NCBI GenBank assembly: GCA_964017195.1
Contig: OZ024887.1
Coordinates: forward strand, 64,673,811-64,737,810
DNA from: Siderastrea radians
Taxonomy: Eukaryota; Cnidaria; Anthozoa; Scleractinia; Rhizangiidae
DNA length: 64,000 nt
Direction: 5' to 3'
Shown: in pieces, positions 36,057-46,265 of the stretch
How the letters are laid out: every line of letters starts with the position of its first letter
Numbering within the stretch: position 1 is the stretch's first letter
Program-made: the position numbers and the translations under genes
Notes under the pieces: model-generated
The model's database searches: none
Seen by the model: the letters and a program-made list of their open reading frames with translations, nothing else
What the model was told of the DNA's origin: nothing

Positions 36057-37210
36057 CGTTCTTATATTTGTTGTTTTTTAGTGTCACTGTTGGGTGGTTA
36101 GAGGAAGGGGGTACCCCACGACACCAGTCACCATAGCAACAGTGTAAAAAAAAAATTGGAAAAGTACTGCCACGCTCCTTGGAAAGCACGGACCATATTT
36201 GGATGGTTAGAAGAGGGGGCACCCATTTGGAATACGCATGCAATGGGTGCTGGGAAAAATAGAGGAGAAAATAGGGGGTGGGGGTACCCCCTCCTTCATT
36301 ACAGGTCAACCAGGTATCTTGGTGGAGCTGACAGGTGTCACGCAACCAATCTTCATGAAGTGGGTGACTCACGTGATGTCTGTCACGTCATAATTTTCAT
36401 GGGGGCGAGGCCTGTCACGTGGCAATAAATGAAGGGGTAGCCCCCTACCCCTCTTGTCTTTACCCAGGATCTTTTGCGAGGGCGAGTACAAAGGAAAACG
36501 ATTTCACTTGGAACTCAATAATAATAATAATAATATCAATAATGATAATAATAATAATAATAATAATAGATCACGTGCCTCTGCTGACCTGTTGGGAATG
36601 TATGTTATTAAGCTTTTTTAAATTTTGACCAGCTCCCATGTGGCGGGAATGACCCTATGCTGACCGGTAGGGATTGCAGGCTCATATTTCAGGAAAAGGC
36701 GACGACCATTAAGGTTGCAGGGTCCAGTCTAAAAGAAAAAGACTGCTGGCTGATAGACATTGCAGGCTCAGGCCTTAGGATAAGACCGTTGACTAGGACC
36801 AGGTCAGAAAAAAGACGGCAAACCAGCAGGCTAGGCTCTCTGGAGAATTGGGATCGTGAGCCCTGGCCCAATGGGGAGTACTGCTGGCTAGCTCGATTAG
36901 AGAAGACCCCTGCCCGTTAAGGCTTTTGCGGGCTGAGGCTTCAGAGGAAGACTACTGACCAGTCACTAAAGAACAAATTTATGGCGTTTTCTTCCAGCGA
37001 TTTTTCGCGATACCTTGCAATGCCTTGCAGCATACACAACCACCTCTAACCCTCCTCCTAGGGCGCCCTTATTTGGACGGAAACTAGACCAAGGGAGGTG
37101 CCTCACCTCCGGTCTTTGTTGATCCCATACCTCTCTCTGCCAAGCCTCTGTAGCTACACACAGCTCAGGTTAGCTTCGAGTAGCTCAAACATAAGCATTT
37201 CTCAAGACAA
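36057..37210. other. Inner part of the left arm without genes
   Basis: No coding sequence is supported. There is an AAT microsatellite at 36519-36570 and several GGGTACCCC-type words. The whole stretch is mirrored at 38222-39372, with a few single-base differences. Confidence 0.6.
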
Positions 37211-37351
37211 GACTCATAGCGCATGAGTAACTCATAATGAGTATGAGTATATGGGTGAGCAACTCATCGATTAACTGGGTTACTCGCGCTCAAAATGCAT
37301 TGCTCATTATGAGTTTGAGTCACTCACTCAAATTGAGTTGCACTGCAAACA

Positions 37352-37422
37352 TATATAAATAGGCGCCAAGTGCATGGTGCTCATTTTGAGTAAAAGAGCG
37401 CCGAGTCTGCATGAGCTAGTGT
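37352..37422 (+). promoter_or_regulatory. TATA box and leader of the loop gene
   Basis: TATATAAA lies at 37352-37359, 64 bases before the ATG at 37423. A two-codon upstream ORF (ATG AGC TAG) begins at 37411. Upstream, 37210-37340 is rich in GAGT/ACTC words such as ATGAGT and GAGTTG, possible protein-binding repeats. Confidence 0.6.
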
Positions 37423-38112
37423 ATGGCACATCTTTGCCAGTATTGTCAAAAACCGTTCAGTCGAAGCTACAATAGAGACCGTCACGAGAAGCGGGGTTGT
37501 TGGAAACGTTTAGAACAACAACTAGGGGAAAGTACAACCATGGCTACTGTCTCCCCAGAGGACGTGGTGTCTGAAGTTGGGTCAGACGAAGGAGGCATAA
37601 ACGAGGATTCAGAGGATAAAGAAAATGACGATGAAGACATGGAAATCGATTCCGAGGACGAAGACGACAGTGAGGTGGAATATGACATCGTTGATCCATG
37701 GGAAGATCTCCGTGCCAAAGTTAAAGAGTCCCTTAGTTCACGCTTCGGAAAGCAAGTGGAGCGGCTACTGGAAAAGGGGGCATCTGAAGCCGTTGCTCAA
37801 GCCAAAGCTTTCAATGCTTTATTGCCAGTTTTCAGAGCAAAGTTACGGAGGCTGTACCTGCACTATCTCAAGTGGTTCCGTCGTCTTAAACGTGATCCCG
37901 TACACGAAGCAGTCATGAAAACCCTACGTCGTTTCATGGACGAAGAAGAAGATATGGATTATGAAGAGGCCGCAGACGCAGCCGTGGATAGGCGAAAATT
38001 TTTACTGAACAGAATTTTTCATCCACGGCCAGTCCCTAAGAACGAAGAAGAAGAGGAGGAGGAGGAGGAGGAGGAGGAGGAGGAAGAAGACGAAGAAGAC
38101 AAAGAAAGTTGA
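37423..38112 (+). CDS. Zinc-finger / acidic protein in the Polinton loop
   Basis: The 229-residue intact protein starts with a C2HC-type finger: Cys5, Cys8, His21 and Cys26 (C-X2-C-X12-H-X4-C). A strongly acidic segment follows (about 46-90), then a helical basic domain (about 92-200) with WEDLRAKV, AFNALLPVFRAKLRRLYL, LKWFRRLKRDP and AAVDRRKFLLNRIF. A poly-Glu run ends it, encoded by a GAG/GAA repeat near 38044-38095. To my knowledge similar finger-plus-helical proteins accompany Polinton-like DNA in marine invertebrates; the role is unknown and nucleic-acid binding is an inference. It has its own TATA box (37352) and AATAAA at 38171-38176. It is the only intact gene of the element and lies in the single-copy loop. 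Confidence 0.75.
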   Translation: MAHLCQYCQKPFSRSYNRDRHEKRGCWKRLEQQLGESTTMATVSPEDVVSEVGSDEGGINEDSEDKENDDEDMEIDSEDEDDSEVEYDIVDPWEDLRAKVKESLSSRFGKQVERLLEKGASEAVAQAKAFNALLPVFRAKLRRLYLHYLKWFRRLKRDPVHEAVMKTLRRFMDEEEDMDYEEAADAAVDRRKFLLNRIFHPRPVPKNEEEEEEEEEEEEEEEDEEDKES

Positions 38113-38170
38113 CCATGAGACTTTGCAGTGAACCAAGTTGACCAGATGAAATTGTATTGCAACGAACGTG

Positions 38171-38176
38171 AATAAA
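38171..38176 (+). terminator. Poly(A) signal of the loop gene
   Basis: AATAAA occurs 58 bases after the TGA of the zinc-finger gene and before the right arm begins at 38222. Confidence 0.6.
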
Positions 38177-39884
38177 AGTGATTGTCACGTGAGCTCTCCA
38201 AGGTTGCTTTTGCTACAATTATTGTCTTGAGAAATGCTTATGTTTGAGCTACTCGAAGCTAACCTGAGCTGTGTGTAGCTACAGAGGCTTGGCAGAGAGA
38301 GGTATGGGATCAACAAAGACCGGAGGTGAGGCACCTCCCTTGGTCTAGTTTCCGTCCAAATAAGGGCGCCCTAGGAGGAGGGTTAGAGGTGGTTGTGTAT
38401 GCTGCAAGGCATTGCAAGGTATCGCGAAAAATCGCTGGAAGAAAACGCCATAAATTTGTTCTTTAGTGACTGGTCAGTAGTCTTCCTCTGAAGCCTCAGC
38501 CCGCAAAAGCCTTAACGGGCAGGGGTCTTCTCTAATCGAGCTAGCCAGCAGTACTCCCCATTGGGCCAGGGCTCACGATCCCAATTCTCCAGAGAGCCTA
38601 GCCTGCTGGTTTGCCGTCTTTTTTCTGACCTGGTCCTAGTCAACGGTCTTATCCTAAGGCCTGAGCCTGCAATGTCTATCAGCCAGCAGTCTTTTTCTTT
38701 TAGACTGGACCCTGCAACCTTAATGGTCGTCGCCTTTTCCTGAAATATGAGCCTGCAATCCCTACCGGTCAGCATAGGGTCATTCCCGCCACATGGGAGC
38801 TGGTCAAAATTTAAAAAAGCTTAATAACATACATTCCCAACAGGTCAGCAGAGGCACGTGATCTATTATTATTATTATTATTATCATTATTGATATTATT
38901 ATTATTATTATTGAGTTCCAAGTGAAATCGTTTTCCTTTGTACTCGCCCTCGCAAAAGATCCTGGGTAAAGACAAGAGGGGTAGGGGGCTACCCCTTCAT
39001 TTATTGCCACGTGACAGGCCTCGCCCCCATGAAAATTATGACGTGACAGACATCACGTGAGTCACCCACTTCATGAAGATTGGTTGCGTGACACCTGCCA
39101 GCTCCACCAAGATACCTGGTTGACCTGTAATGAAGGAGGGGGTACCCCCACCCCCTATTTTCTCCTCTATTTTTCCCAGCACCCATTGCATGCGTATTCC
39201 AAATGGGTGCCCCCTCTTCTAACCATCCAAATATGGTCCGTGCTTTCCAAGGAGCGTGGCAGTACTTTTCCAATTTTTTTTTTACACTGTTGCTATGGTG
39301 ACTGGTGTCGTGGGGTACCCCCTTCCTCTAACCACCCAACAGTGACACTAAAAAACAACAAATATAAGAACGTTTGAAACGCACCAATACAACGTGGCAA
39401 AACAGAGAGAGAGAGAGTTTGTTGTTGAAAAAATAACCAGTGTTTAATTCAAATTTTCACAAAATTTGTTTACAAAAAATTGTCATTACTTCTTGACTCA
39501 CAGGTCTTGTCTGACAATCAAAATAACAAGTTTTCATTCAACATGATGACTGTGCCTCCTGCTCTCGTTTGATGTTGTTGTAGCACTGGGCGTTCGTCTG
39601 CTATGGACCTTTAATACTTGTGGCCTCCCTTAGGAGGCGTTTTCTTCTTCAGCACGTCGAATCGCTGTTTTTTGATGCTTGCGGACTCCCTCGGGGTGTG
39701 AGCAGTAAATTCCAATAAGCATAGGCAATTTTTGTGCCTTTCGGACGAAGCCCTCCGATTCCTTGGAAAACGCGTGTTGTACTTCGACACGGATTCCGTC
39801 GTTTTCTTAGAAGACACCGACGATCCCCAGCAACCTCAACCCGTTCTCGGCGATTACCTGGGTGAGTTCACCAACGAATTAGAC

Positions 39885-41381
39885 AGGGTCGTAACCAGGT
39901 ATATGGGATCAGGGATCACAGCCTCGGGATCGGGATCATGGACCCGGGATCCCGGGTCACAAGTGATGGGATCCGGATCAGCCAATTTTTTTTGGTCTTG
40001 GAGGGGATCAAGGATCGATCGCTTTTTAGATACTTTATTCTTTATGAGAAACAAGAATATTCCGTTTTGCAAGGAAAAAGGCCTCTTTTCAGGACTATTG
40101 AAAAAGCTTTTAACCTTTATACTTTTAACCTTTACTTTTAACCTTTACCCTTTTTTCTGGCAATCCTCTGTGAAGATCTCCACAGCAGGAATGATTGTTT
40201 CCTGGAGGAAAAACCCAAAATAAATTGGCTGGAGCAATCAGAGGAAGATCCTTCAGTCTGCAACAAAGGAACCTTTGACGATCAAAATTGACCGAAATGC
40301 ATCATGGACCGAGTCTCTGTTGATCGGGAAGCTGAACAGTTTATTTTAAGAAGAAACGAAGAACGGCGCCTAAGAAATTTGGCTCACGGGCATGTAGGCA
40401 ACGTGTCAGACGACAGTGACGATGAAAGCCAGGAAGAGGAGAATCTAGCAGAAGTGGAAGACGAAGAGCCTAGTAGCAGATCCCGGTTTGAGGCTAGACA
40501 CAGTAGATCTGGGAGGAGAGTCACCAGATATCTTCTTTAAATACACTTTTAACATTAATTTTTCAGTCACAATTTCGCTATTGCTATAAAATGAAGAAAG
40601 CTTAAAATAACAGCAATCAGGCTGAAAGTTGTCACGTAAACACTTCCAGTGCTCGAGTGGAGTCTTAGCGTATAACAGCAGTCTGGTGGTTCGGGTTTTT
40701 TTTCCTCGCAGCCAGCTCACCTTTCAAATCGTGACTGTAGGTATATTTCCTTAATACACAAAATCGCAAAATCAAACAATAGAACTTTGATCGACATTTC
40801 TTTAAAATTGAAAATTCCTTTTTCTTTCACCTTCAAAGTGCATGTCGCGCCTTATATATATTTTTTGCAACATATTTAGATTCAGTCTTTTTATTCACTT
40901 TTTACGTGACGTTAAGCCAAGTCGAATCAGGGAGTTTTAATTAAAAGAAAAACTGTCGTTAATCTTGTCAGTTTTACCGTATTGTTTTATAGCGCGTTTT
41001 CCAGTGTTCATACGAATTTTACATTTCTCAATCAAGAAAGTTTTTTAAAAAGTAAGCTAATCAAGTAATGTGTAATGGACCGAGCATTTTTCACAAGCAA
41101 GCAACAGTATTCCAGTTATTCCTTAATACATCATGGAAGAGAAGATGAGAACTTGATTCAGAATGAGCAAATGAAGATCTACTTGAGGTAAATACACTTT
41201 ATTGTTATTAATGAATGATAAATCGACGTCGGGGAGACTTAACTTGATCAAATCTCTCTATGGGATCATAAAATTTATGTGGGATCAGGATCAAATGTTG
41301 CTACATTTTGGGGATCAGGGATACAAATTTAGAGCTAAAATTTGGGATCAGCGATGAAAAAATATACCTGGTTACGACCCT
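39885..41381. mobile_element. 1.5-kb transposon with 9-bp target duplication
   Basis: The ends are perfect 20-base inverted repeats AGGGTCGTAACCAGGTATAT, and GAATTAGAC flanks both (39876-39884 and 41382-41390). The left arm shows the empty site. Inside both ends are multiple GGGATCA words, in direct orientation relative to the + strand. A 9-bp duplication is typical of Mutator-like elements, which I infer only from its length. Two small ORFs are present (40304-40540, and 41075-41191) and no transposase. Confidence 0.85.
40304..40540 (+). CDS. Small acidic/basic ORF inside the 1.5-kb transposon
   Basis: The 78-residue frame has a basic first half (RRNEERRLRNLAHG), an acidic middle (DDSDDESQEEE) and a basic SGRRVTRYLL end. 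I recognise no family. It could be a captured gene fragment or chance. Translation is unsupported. Confidence 0.25.
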   Translation: MDRVSVDREAEQFILRRNEERRLRNLAHGHVGNVSDDSDDESQEEENLAEVEDEEPSSRSRFEARHSRSGRRVTRYLL

Positions 41382-42063
41382 GAATTAGACGACGGTGATT
41401 ACATTGTGGAATTCGTGGCAGCGGGTCCGAAAAATTATGGCTACAAAACAAAGAATGGAAAAATCGAATGCAAAGTCCGAGGTTTCAGGCTAAACAGCGA
41501 AGGAAAAACACAATTGAACTTTGATGTTATGCGCCAAAATGTATTGGATGAAATTCAACAACCACAAGACAAACCAAGAGAAACTCAAGTCATCAAAACA
41601 CATCAAATTGTGCGTGACGCCAAAAACTATAACATTTACACTTATCCGGAATACAAGTGTTACAAACTAGTGTTCAACAAAAGAGTTGTTGATCCCTTGA
41701 CAGTTTGAAACGCACCAATACAACGTGGCAAAACAGAGAGAGAGAGAGTTTGTTGTTGAAAAAATAACCAGTGTTTATTTGAAACTTATCCTTATGGATA
41801 TCAAGCTGCTTCATAAACATTAACTTTAACAGGCTGCTTCATAAACATTAACTTTACACGATATAAGGAATAGTTGTATGTTTTCTATTTGTAATTAGTA
41901 TTAGTATTTTTTATATTTTCAATATAAACAGGGCATTACCCTATGTATGTGAACACTTTGGGTTTGTTTACCTTACCCAAACTGTTCATTTGCTTAGGGC
42001 AAATGTCAATAATTGTTGCTATGACTAACATCGTGACGTATTTCCTTTCCTATTGCCTCAACT

Positions 42064-42420
42064 TCAAATTGAGACCCCAACATCAAAGTCCTCATTGTCC
42101 ATGGGTCTTGCCCACGTTGCTGTTGACGAAAAGTCATTACAATGACGGCAGCAAAACGGGAGCACGCGACCAAACAAAGTTCTAGAAAGGGATTCGTCGG
42201 CTACTCCACGATCGGAAGCGTGACGGATGCCATTCTCCTCTTCCAACCAGACAAGGGTCACCAAGTCAATAAAAGCCGCCACGCGATCCGCATTCAATGG
42301 TCTCCATGTTTCCATTTGATTTTCTCTTATTCTTTCAATCAATCTGTACAGAGGAGTTCTCTCTCGTCTTGTAATCAAAGCAAGCCCTTCTCTACCAAAA
42401 ATATTCTCAAAAGAAGCCAA
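42064..42420 (-). CDS. Unknown Polinton-arm ORF, type 2, right arm
   Basis: This frame encodes the same 118 residues as the left-arm ORF at 34515-34871. That is unexpected for a decaying element unless the arms are young or kept alike by gene conversion. It carries the same NIFGREGLALITRRER and DRVAAFIDLVTLVW segments and the CCRHC group. Function is unknown. Confidence 0.45.
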   Translation of the reverse strand: MASFENIFGREGLALITRRERTPLYRLIERIRENQMETWRPLNADRVAAFIDLVTLVWLEEENGIRHASDRGVADESLSRTLFGRVLPFCCRHCNDFSSTATWARPMDNEDFDVGVSI

Positions 42421-42706
42421 ACATTGTAAAGGTCTTCGCTTTGTCTTTATTGTTGAACTTCACTTGCTTCAGACACGAATCAAATGACACTACAAATCAA
42501 CAATTCACTGTCACGATACTTTCACGTGGGGGGAGGGGGGTACCCTGTCATTCAATACTTGTTGCTATGACACTCATTGTGCAAACCTTACGCCAATGTC
42601 TCGATGCTTCACGCAAGTCTGGAAATTTAACATCCAAACACGTTCTCATTTTTTCAAAGTCTTTCATAAACATCGGTCTTGCCCACTTTGCCAATGTTGA
42701 AAATCA

Positions 42707-43087
42707 TTACAAAAAAGCAAACGGCAACACACGATGCAGTAATGTCCACGTGAGGGATTCATCCGCAGTTCCTCTCTCTGGAGCGTGACGGATGCAATTT
42801 TCTTCATCGACCCAGACAAGGGTCACCAATTCAATAAAAGCCGCCACGCGATCTCTATTCAACACACGCCACGTTTCTTCTCTTCTTTCTCTGATCCTCT
42901 CGGCCAATCGAGCCAAATGTGATCTCTCGGGTCTTGTTATTAAACGCAATGCTTCTCGTCCAAAAATATTCTGAAAAGAATCCAAACATCGCAAAGGTCT
43001 TCGACGTGGCTTCATAATTTCACCCTTACACGCTTCAGACATGAACCAAAATGACGCCGTTACCGACAAACAAACCAATGCAATCAT
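42707..43087 (-). CDS. Unknown Polinton-arm ORF, type 1, right arm
   Basis: The 126-residue frame mirrors 32012-32392, with one residue difference (Pro for Ser in the HASERG segment). In this arm the type 1 and type 2 ORFs are about 290 bases apart because no LINE separates them, which shows the original layout. Function is unknown. Confidence 0.45.
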   Translation of the reverse strand: MIALVCLSVTASFWFMSEACKGEIMKPRRRPLRCLDSFQNIFGREALRLITRPERSHLARLAERIRERREETWRVLNRDRVAAFIELVTLVWVDEENCIRHAPERGTADESLTWTLLHRVLPFAFL

Positions 43088-43734
43088 AATTAATAATAAA
43101 CCTAAGATCTCGTGACGTATTTCCCCTCAGCCTCGACCTCACATTGAGACCCAACATGAAAGCGAGGTTTTTTGGAACATGAAAGCGAGGCAAACCATCC
43201 TCAACCAGCCTACCTTACTACTTGCGGCCACCATGACGTTACGAATAACTCCCCCGGCGCATATTACAAGACCACTAATTTGTGCTGGAAACATTCCACG
43301 GTAAAGGTAACCTAGAGTTCACACGCTTGTGTTGTCACTAAATTTCATCTCAGAAAGACTGCAAGAACACACCCAACCCTCAAAATTTGAATTGTTATGT
43401 TTCGTTCTAAACACCGTGCATTCTTTTGGTTCGGTGAACTGCCCACTGGATGACAAAACTATTGACACTATTTGATCGCAGGTTATTGAAAGGAATTAGA
43501 AAAAAGATGTTCTACGCTTAAGATCTCGTTATCATTGTGAGCAGAAGTACGATTATTATGCGAACATACGGTAAAAATGTGTAAGCTACTGTTAAAAGAT
43601 CGTTATTGCGATTCTTTTCTGCCATAAAGGCGGTTTCGGCCTTAAGGAGAAAACAAAAGCGGTTTGCGGTCTAGGAAGGATAAAATAAGGCGGATTGCGG
43701 AATGTGCGACCCCCTATAATAGACCCTCTGACAA

Positions 43735-46263
43735 CGGCTCATAAAATCATGAATACCTGCATAAAAGGAACATACCTTCTCCATCCTTTGAGATTTGGCC
43801 TTGATGAGTAAAACTGAAATTAATTTGCTGACAGCCGAGTTTTAAATATTACCGGACCACAGGACGTCGTATTTGTGCGCTAATGTAATATGAGCCGTTT
43901 ACTGAATATTTTTCCCGGTTTTGGACCCCAGGTTTGTTGCTTTGCAAACATGGCGAATATCGCCGAGTACAGTTAACAACCGCTATCCCGGCCGTTGTCT
44001 CCAATCTCCCGCTATCTCAGCTCGAACTTAAACCCGTTTCCGTTACATTTGCTTAGTACTTTTCTGTCATAAACCTTTGGCTATCTCGAGCTCAGTTATA
44101 TCGAATTCTCTCTCCACCCCCGCTAGAACAAAGCATGACAACAGGTAACAACGTTGCACAATTTAAACTTGTATGATAAATTTTCTTTTTTAACTAGAAT
44201 GAAGAAAACTTGACTCTTTTGAAACTGATGACCAACGTGATAGAATCATGCACTAGAGTAATAACAAAAAGACAATTGTCAAACACCAATACTGTTTTAT
44301 AAAGTTTTTATGTCATTCTTGGCTCTACAAACAAATAAAGAAAATAAAATTAAATTTGACACAACTTTCGCTATCTTTAACCCTCTCCTATCTCAAACAA
44401 TTTTTCGCTTCTATTGAGCGTTCGAGAAAGCAAGGAATCTACTGCATTTCAATAAACGCCATACTGTTGATGGGGGATTTAATTTGAAATGCGACTGCAT
44501 GTTTAAGATAAACATGAACTTTCCTCTCAACTCGAGCAAGCAAGGCGATAATCGCAGTCTAAAATAAGACTTTCATATTTTTGATCTGTTAATTTGAACG
44601 AGTGTTTTACTCCCCAGAATTACTTTCGGGCGGTGGCCGAGCTACCAGGAGGTCTAACAGCCTAAAACCTGTAGCGCTCTTATTCAGATCAAGAGCCACC
44701 TATTTAGACCAGAAAAGGCATGAGTATTTAGACAAAACGACTTAAAGACCCATAGGCACTTTCCATAATGCAATGCGGTCGTAATTGAATTTCGTGGACC
44801 ACGAAAATACTCAGCAAACGCGACTTTTTGAAAGATCCAAAGTAATCTGGTTCCATCGCGCAATGTTCGGCCAATTTTGCTCACCTGTGAAGTACAAAGA
44901 AATATATAACATATATTCTATGTCATATTTCGCGTTGTGATGTGGTAGAAGCCATTTTTGGTCGTTATTGGAACTTTTCCGTGGAACGATGCCGCCAAAG
45001 GCCCGAGGGTGGCCGGCAAGAAACTGCAACCTTCGGGTTTGGCTCACAAATTCGGTCTTTCATGTAAATGAAATAAGTCTATTCGATCACCTATAAGTGC
45101 CCCTGTATTTTACAATTTATTCTCGAATCGTTTTGTTATCTCTTTTTAGTGTGCTCGTTTACTGTGAGGTGAGTAACATCGATACGTGACCAATCGACTG
45201 GAACAAAGTATTGTCTGCACGGCAAAATATAGATGAAGTACAAAACTTCTCGGCTCGCTGGAGGCTTCGTTTTGTTCTTCATTGAAATAAACTTTCGGCG
45301 AAAGTTGAAGGAGGTTTTCCGCGTCTCTGGCCGTCGAAATTTTTTCGATGTGAGTTTCGAAAGTGGCTAAAAACAGCGTCCGCCGGCGGTGCTCATTTGA
45401 AATTATGCCCGATGCAAATTAGATGCAACGGACAGAAAAGAGCCGACTGGAAGTATGTTTTTTTATACAGAAAACTTCACGGCTCGCTGGAGGTTTCAAT
45501 TTCGTTCGCATCTATCTCAAACTTTCGGTGAAAGTAGGAACAATTTTCCTGCGTCTTCGGCGTTATTACTTTTCTTTTAAATGGGATTTTTGGAGGCGAA
45601 GAAAATGTCCTCGGCGACTGCTACACTAAGGCGGGTTTAGCGGCTCAAAACAAAGTCCGCAAAAGTATTTGACGCGCTTTTGACATCTGACAGGACTGCT
45701 TGTTGAGACTAAAAAATTACTTACGACAGACATTTCAAACTCAGTGTTCATTTCTTCCTCGAGATGAGAGGCTGTAATTTTTCCTCTCGAGAGATCGCGG
45801 CCGATGTCCGGTCGAATCAAAACTAAACAATGCACAGTGCATCACGGTAAGTGCCAATGGGTCTTTAAACCGTTCCCAACTTTCAAGTCAAAATGGCTGA
45901 CTAGTCCCCAGGCGTTGGTCTTTCGTAAAGCGCGTTGCGCGTGAAGTTGCGGGACAGTTGAGGAGAGTATACGATTGGCCTCTTTCCTGTCAAGCGTCGC
46001 GTTCCTGTTTTCCCCATCAGTGAAAGACAAGGAAGCCTGGAGACGAGCCAGCCAAAACAGCGAAAAGCTAAGTGCTATACCAGGCTTCTGTCTATCCCTG
46101 TACACTCAAACTAGAATATAAGCCTGATACCTTATTTCAAACCAAACCGGCTCTCTGAGGCCGTATACACCCTTATAACCATGGGTGAGGTAGGGAAACG
46201 ACGGGGTCATACATTTTATTTTTTGTTTTTTGTATCAACAAATCTGTTTGCTCTGATCCATAG
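43735..46263 (+). repeat. Rest of intron 1, unit C
   Basis: From the target duplication onward the sequence resumes the array intron (compare 4100-4430, 6086-6797 and 20000-20450). The stretch 44720-45880 is not shared with the other units and holds no recognised gene. The acceptor AG is at 46262-46263. Confidence 0.55.
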
Positions 46264-46265
46264 GA

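Larger units (their letters stand above)
39732..41708 (+). pseudogene. DNA polymerase B remnant, right arm, interrupted
   Basis: This is the mirror copy of 35227-35697. It holds the YFDTDSVVF motif in the first part (39732-39884) and the GPKNYGYKTKNGK region in the second (41391-41708). It is split by the 1.5-kb element at 39885-41381, which duplicated GAATTAGAC. Outside the insertion it agrees almost completely with the left-arm copy. It is as truncated as the left copy and broken in addition. Confidence 0.85.
31624..43222. mobile_element. Foldback Polinton/Maverick-derived element
   Basis: The termini AGTAGTAAGGTAGGCTGG are perfect inverted repeats, and a 6-bp target duplication TGCGGC lies at 31618-31623 and 43223-43228. 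A 5'-AG start and 6-bp duplication are the known Polinton signature. Almost the whole element is a giant inverted repeat: left arm 31624-37210, right arm 38222-43222, loop 37211-38221. Each arm carries the C-terminal part of a type B DNA polymerase and two copies of an unknown ORF. The arms differ by few substitutions, by a LINE (left), by a 1.5-kb element (right) and by a tandem duplication (left). Capsid, protease, ATPase and integrase genes are not seen, so it cannot move on its own. Confidence 0.85.
27293..43728. mobile_element. Outer 16.4-kb insertion, TIR GAGGGTCTATTATA
   Basis: The ends are perfect 14-base inverted repeats GAGGGTCTATTATA (27293-27306 and 43715-43728). TGACAA flanks both (27287-27292, 43729-43734). 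Related introns show the empty site. Inside both ends are scattered GCGGTTTGCGGT-like words, including a triplicated CGGTTTA run at 27372-27395. Most of the length consists of elements that later inserted into it: 27668-29276, 29670-29879 and 31624-43222. Without them the element is about 3 kb. No transposase was recognised, so it may be non-autonomous. Confidence 0.75.

Noticed and set aside
36052..36920. Mirror-image ORFs in the inner arms (also 38512-39377)
   Set aside because: They are the same DNA seen twice, and no motif or codon pattern supports translation.
37482..38201. Ser-rich minus-strand ORFs and a second plus-strand frame over the zinc-finger gene
   Set aside because: They are shadows of the acidic codons of the real gene and have no expression signals.
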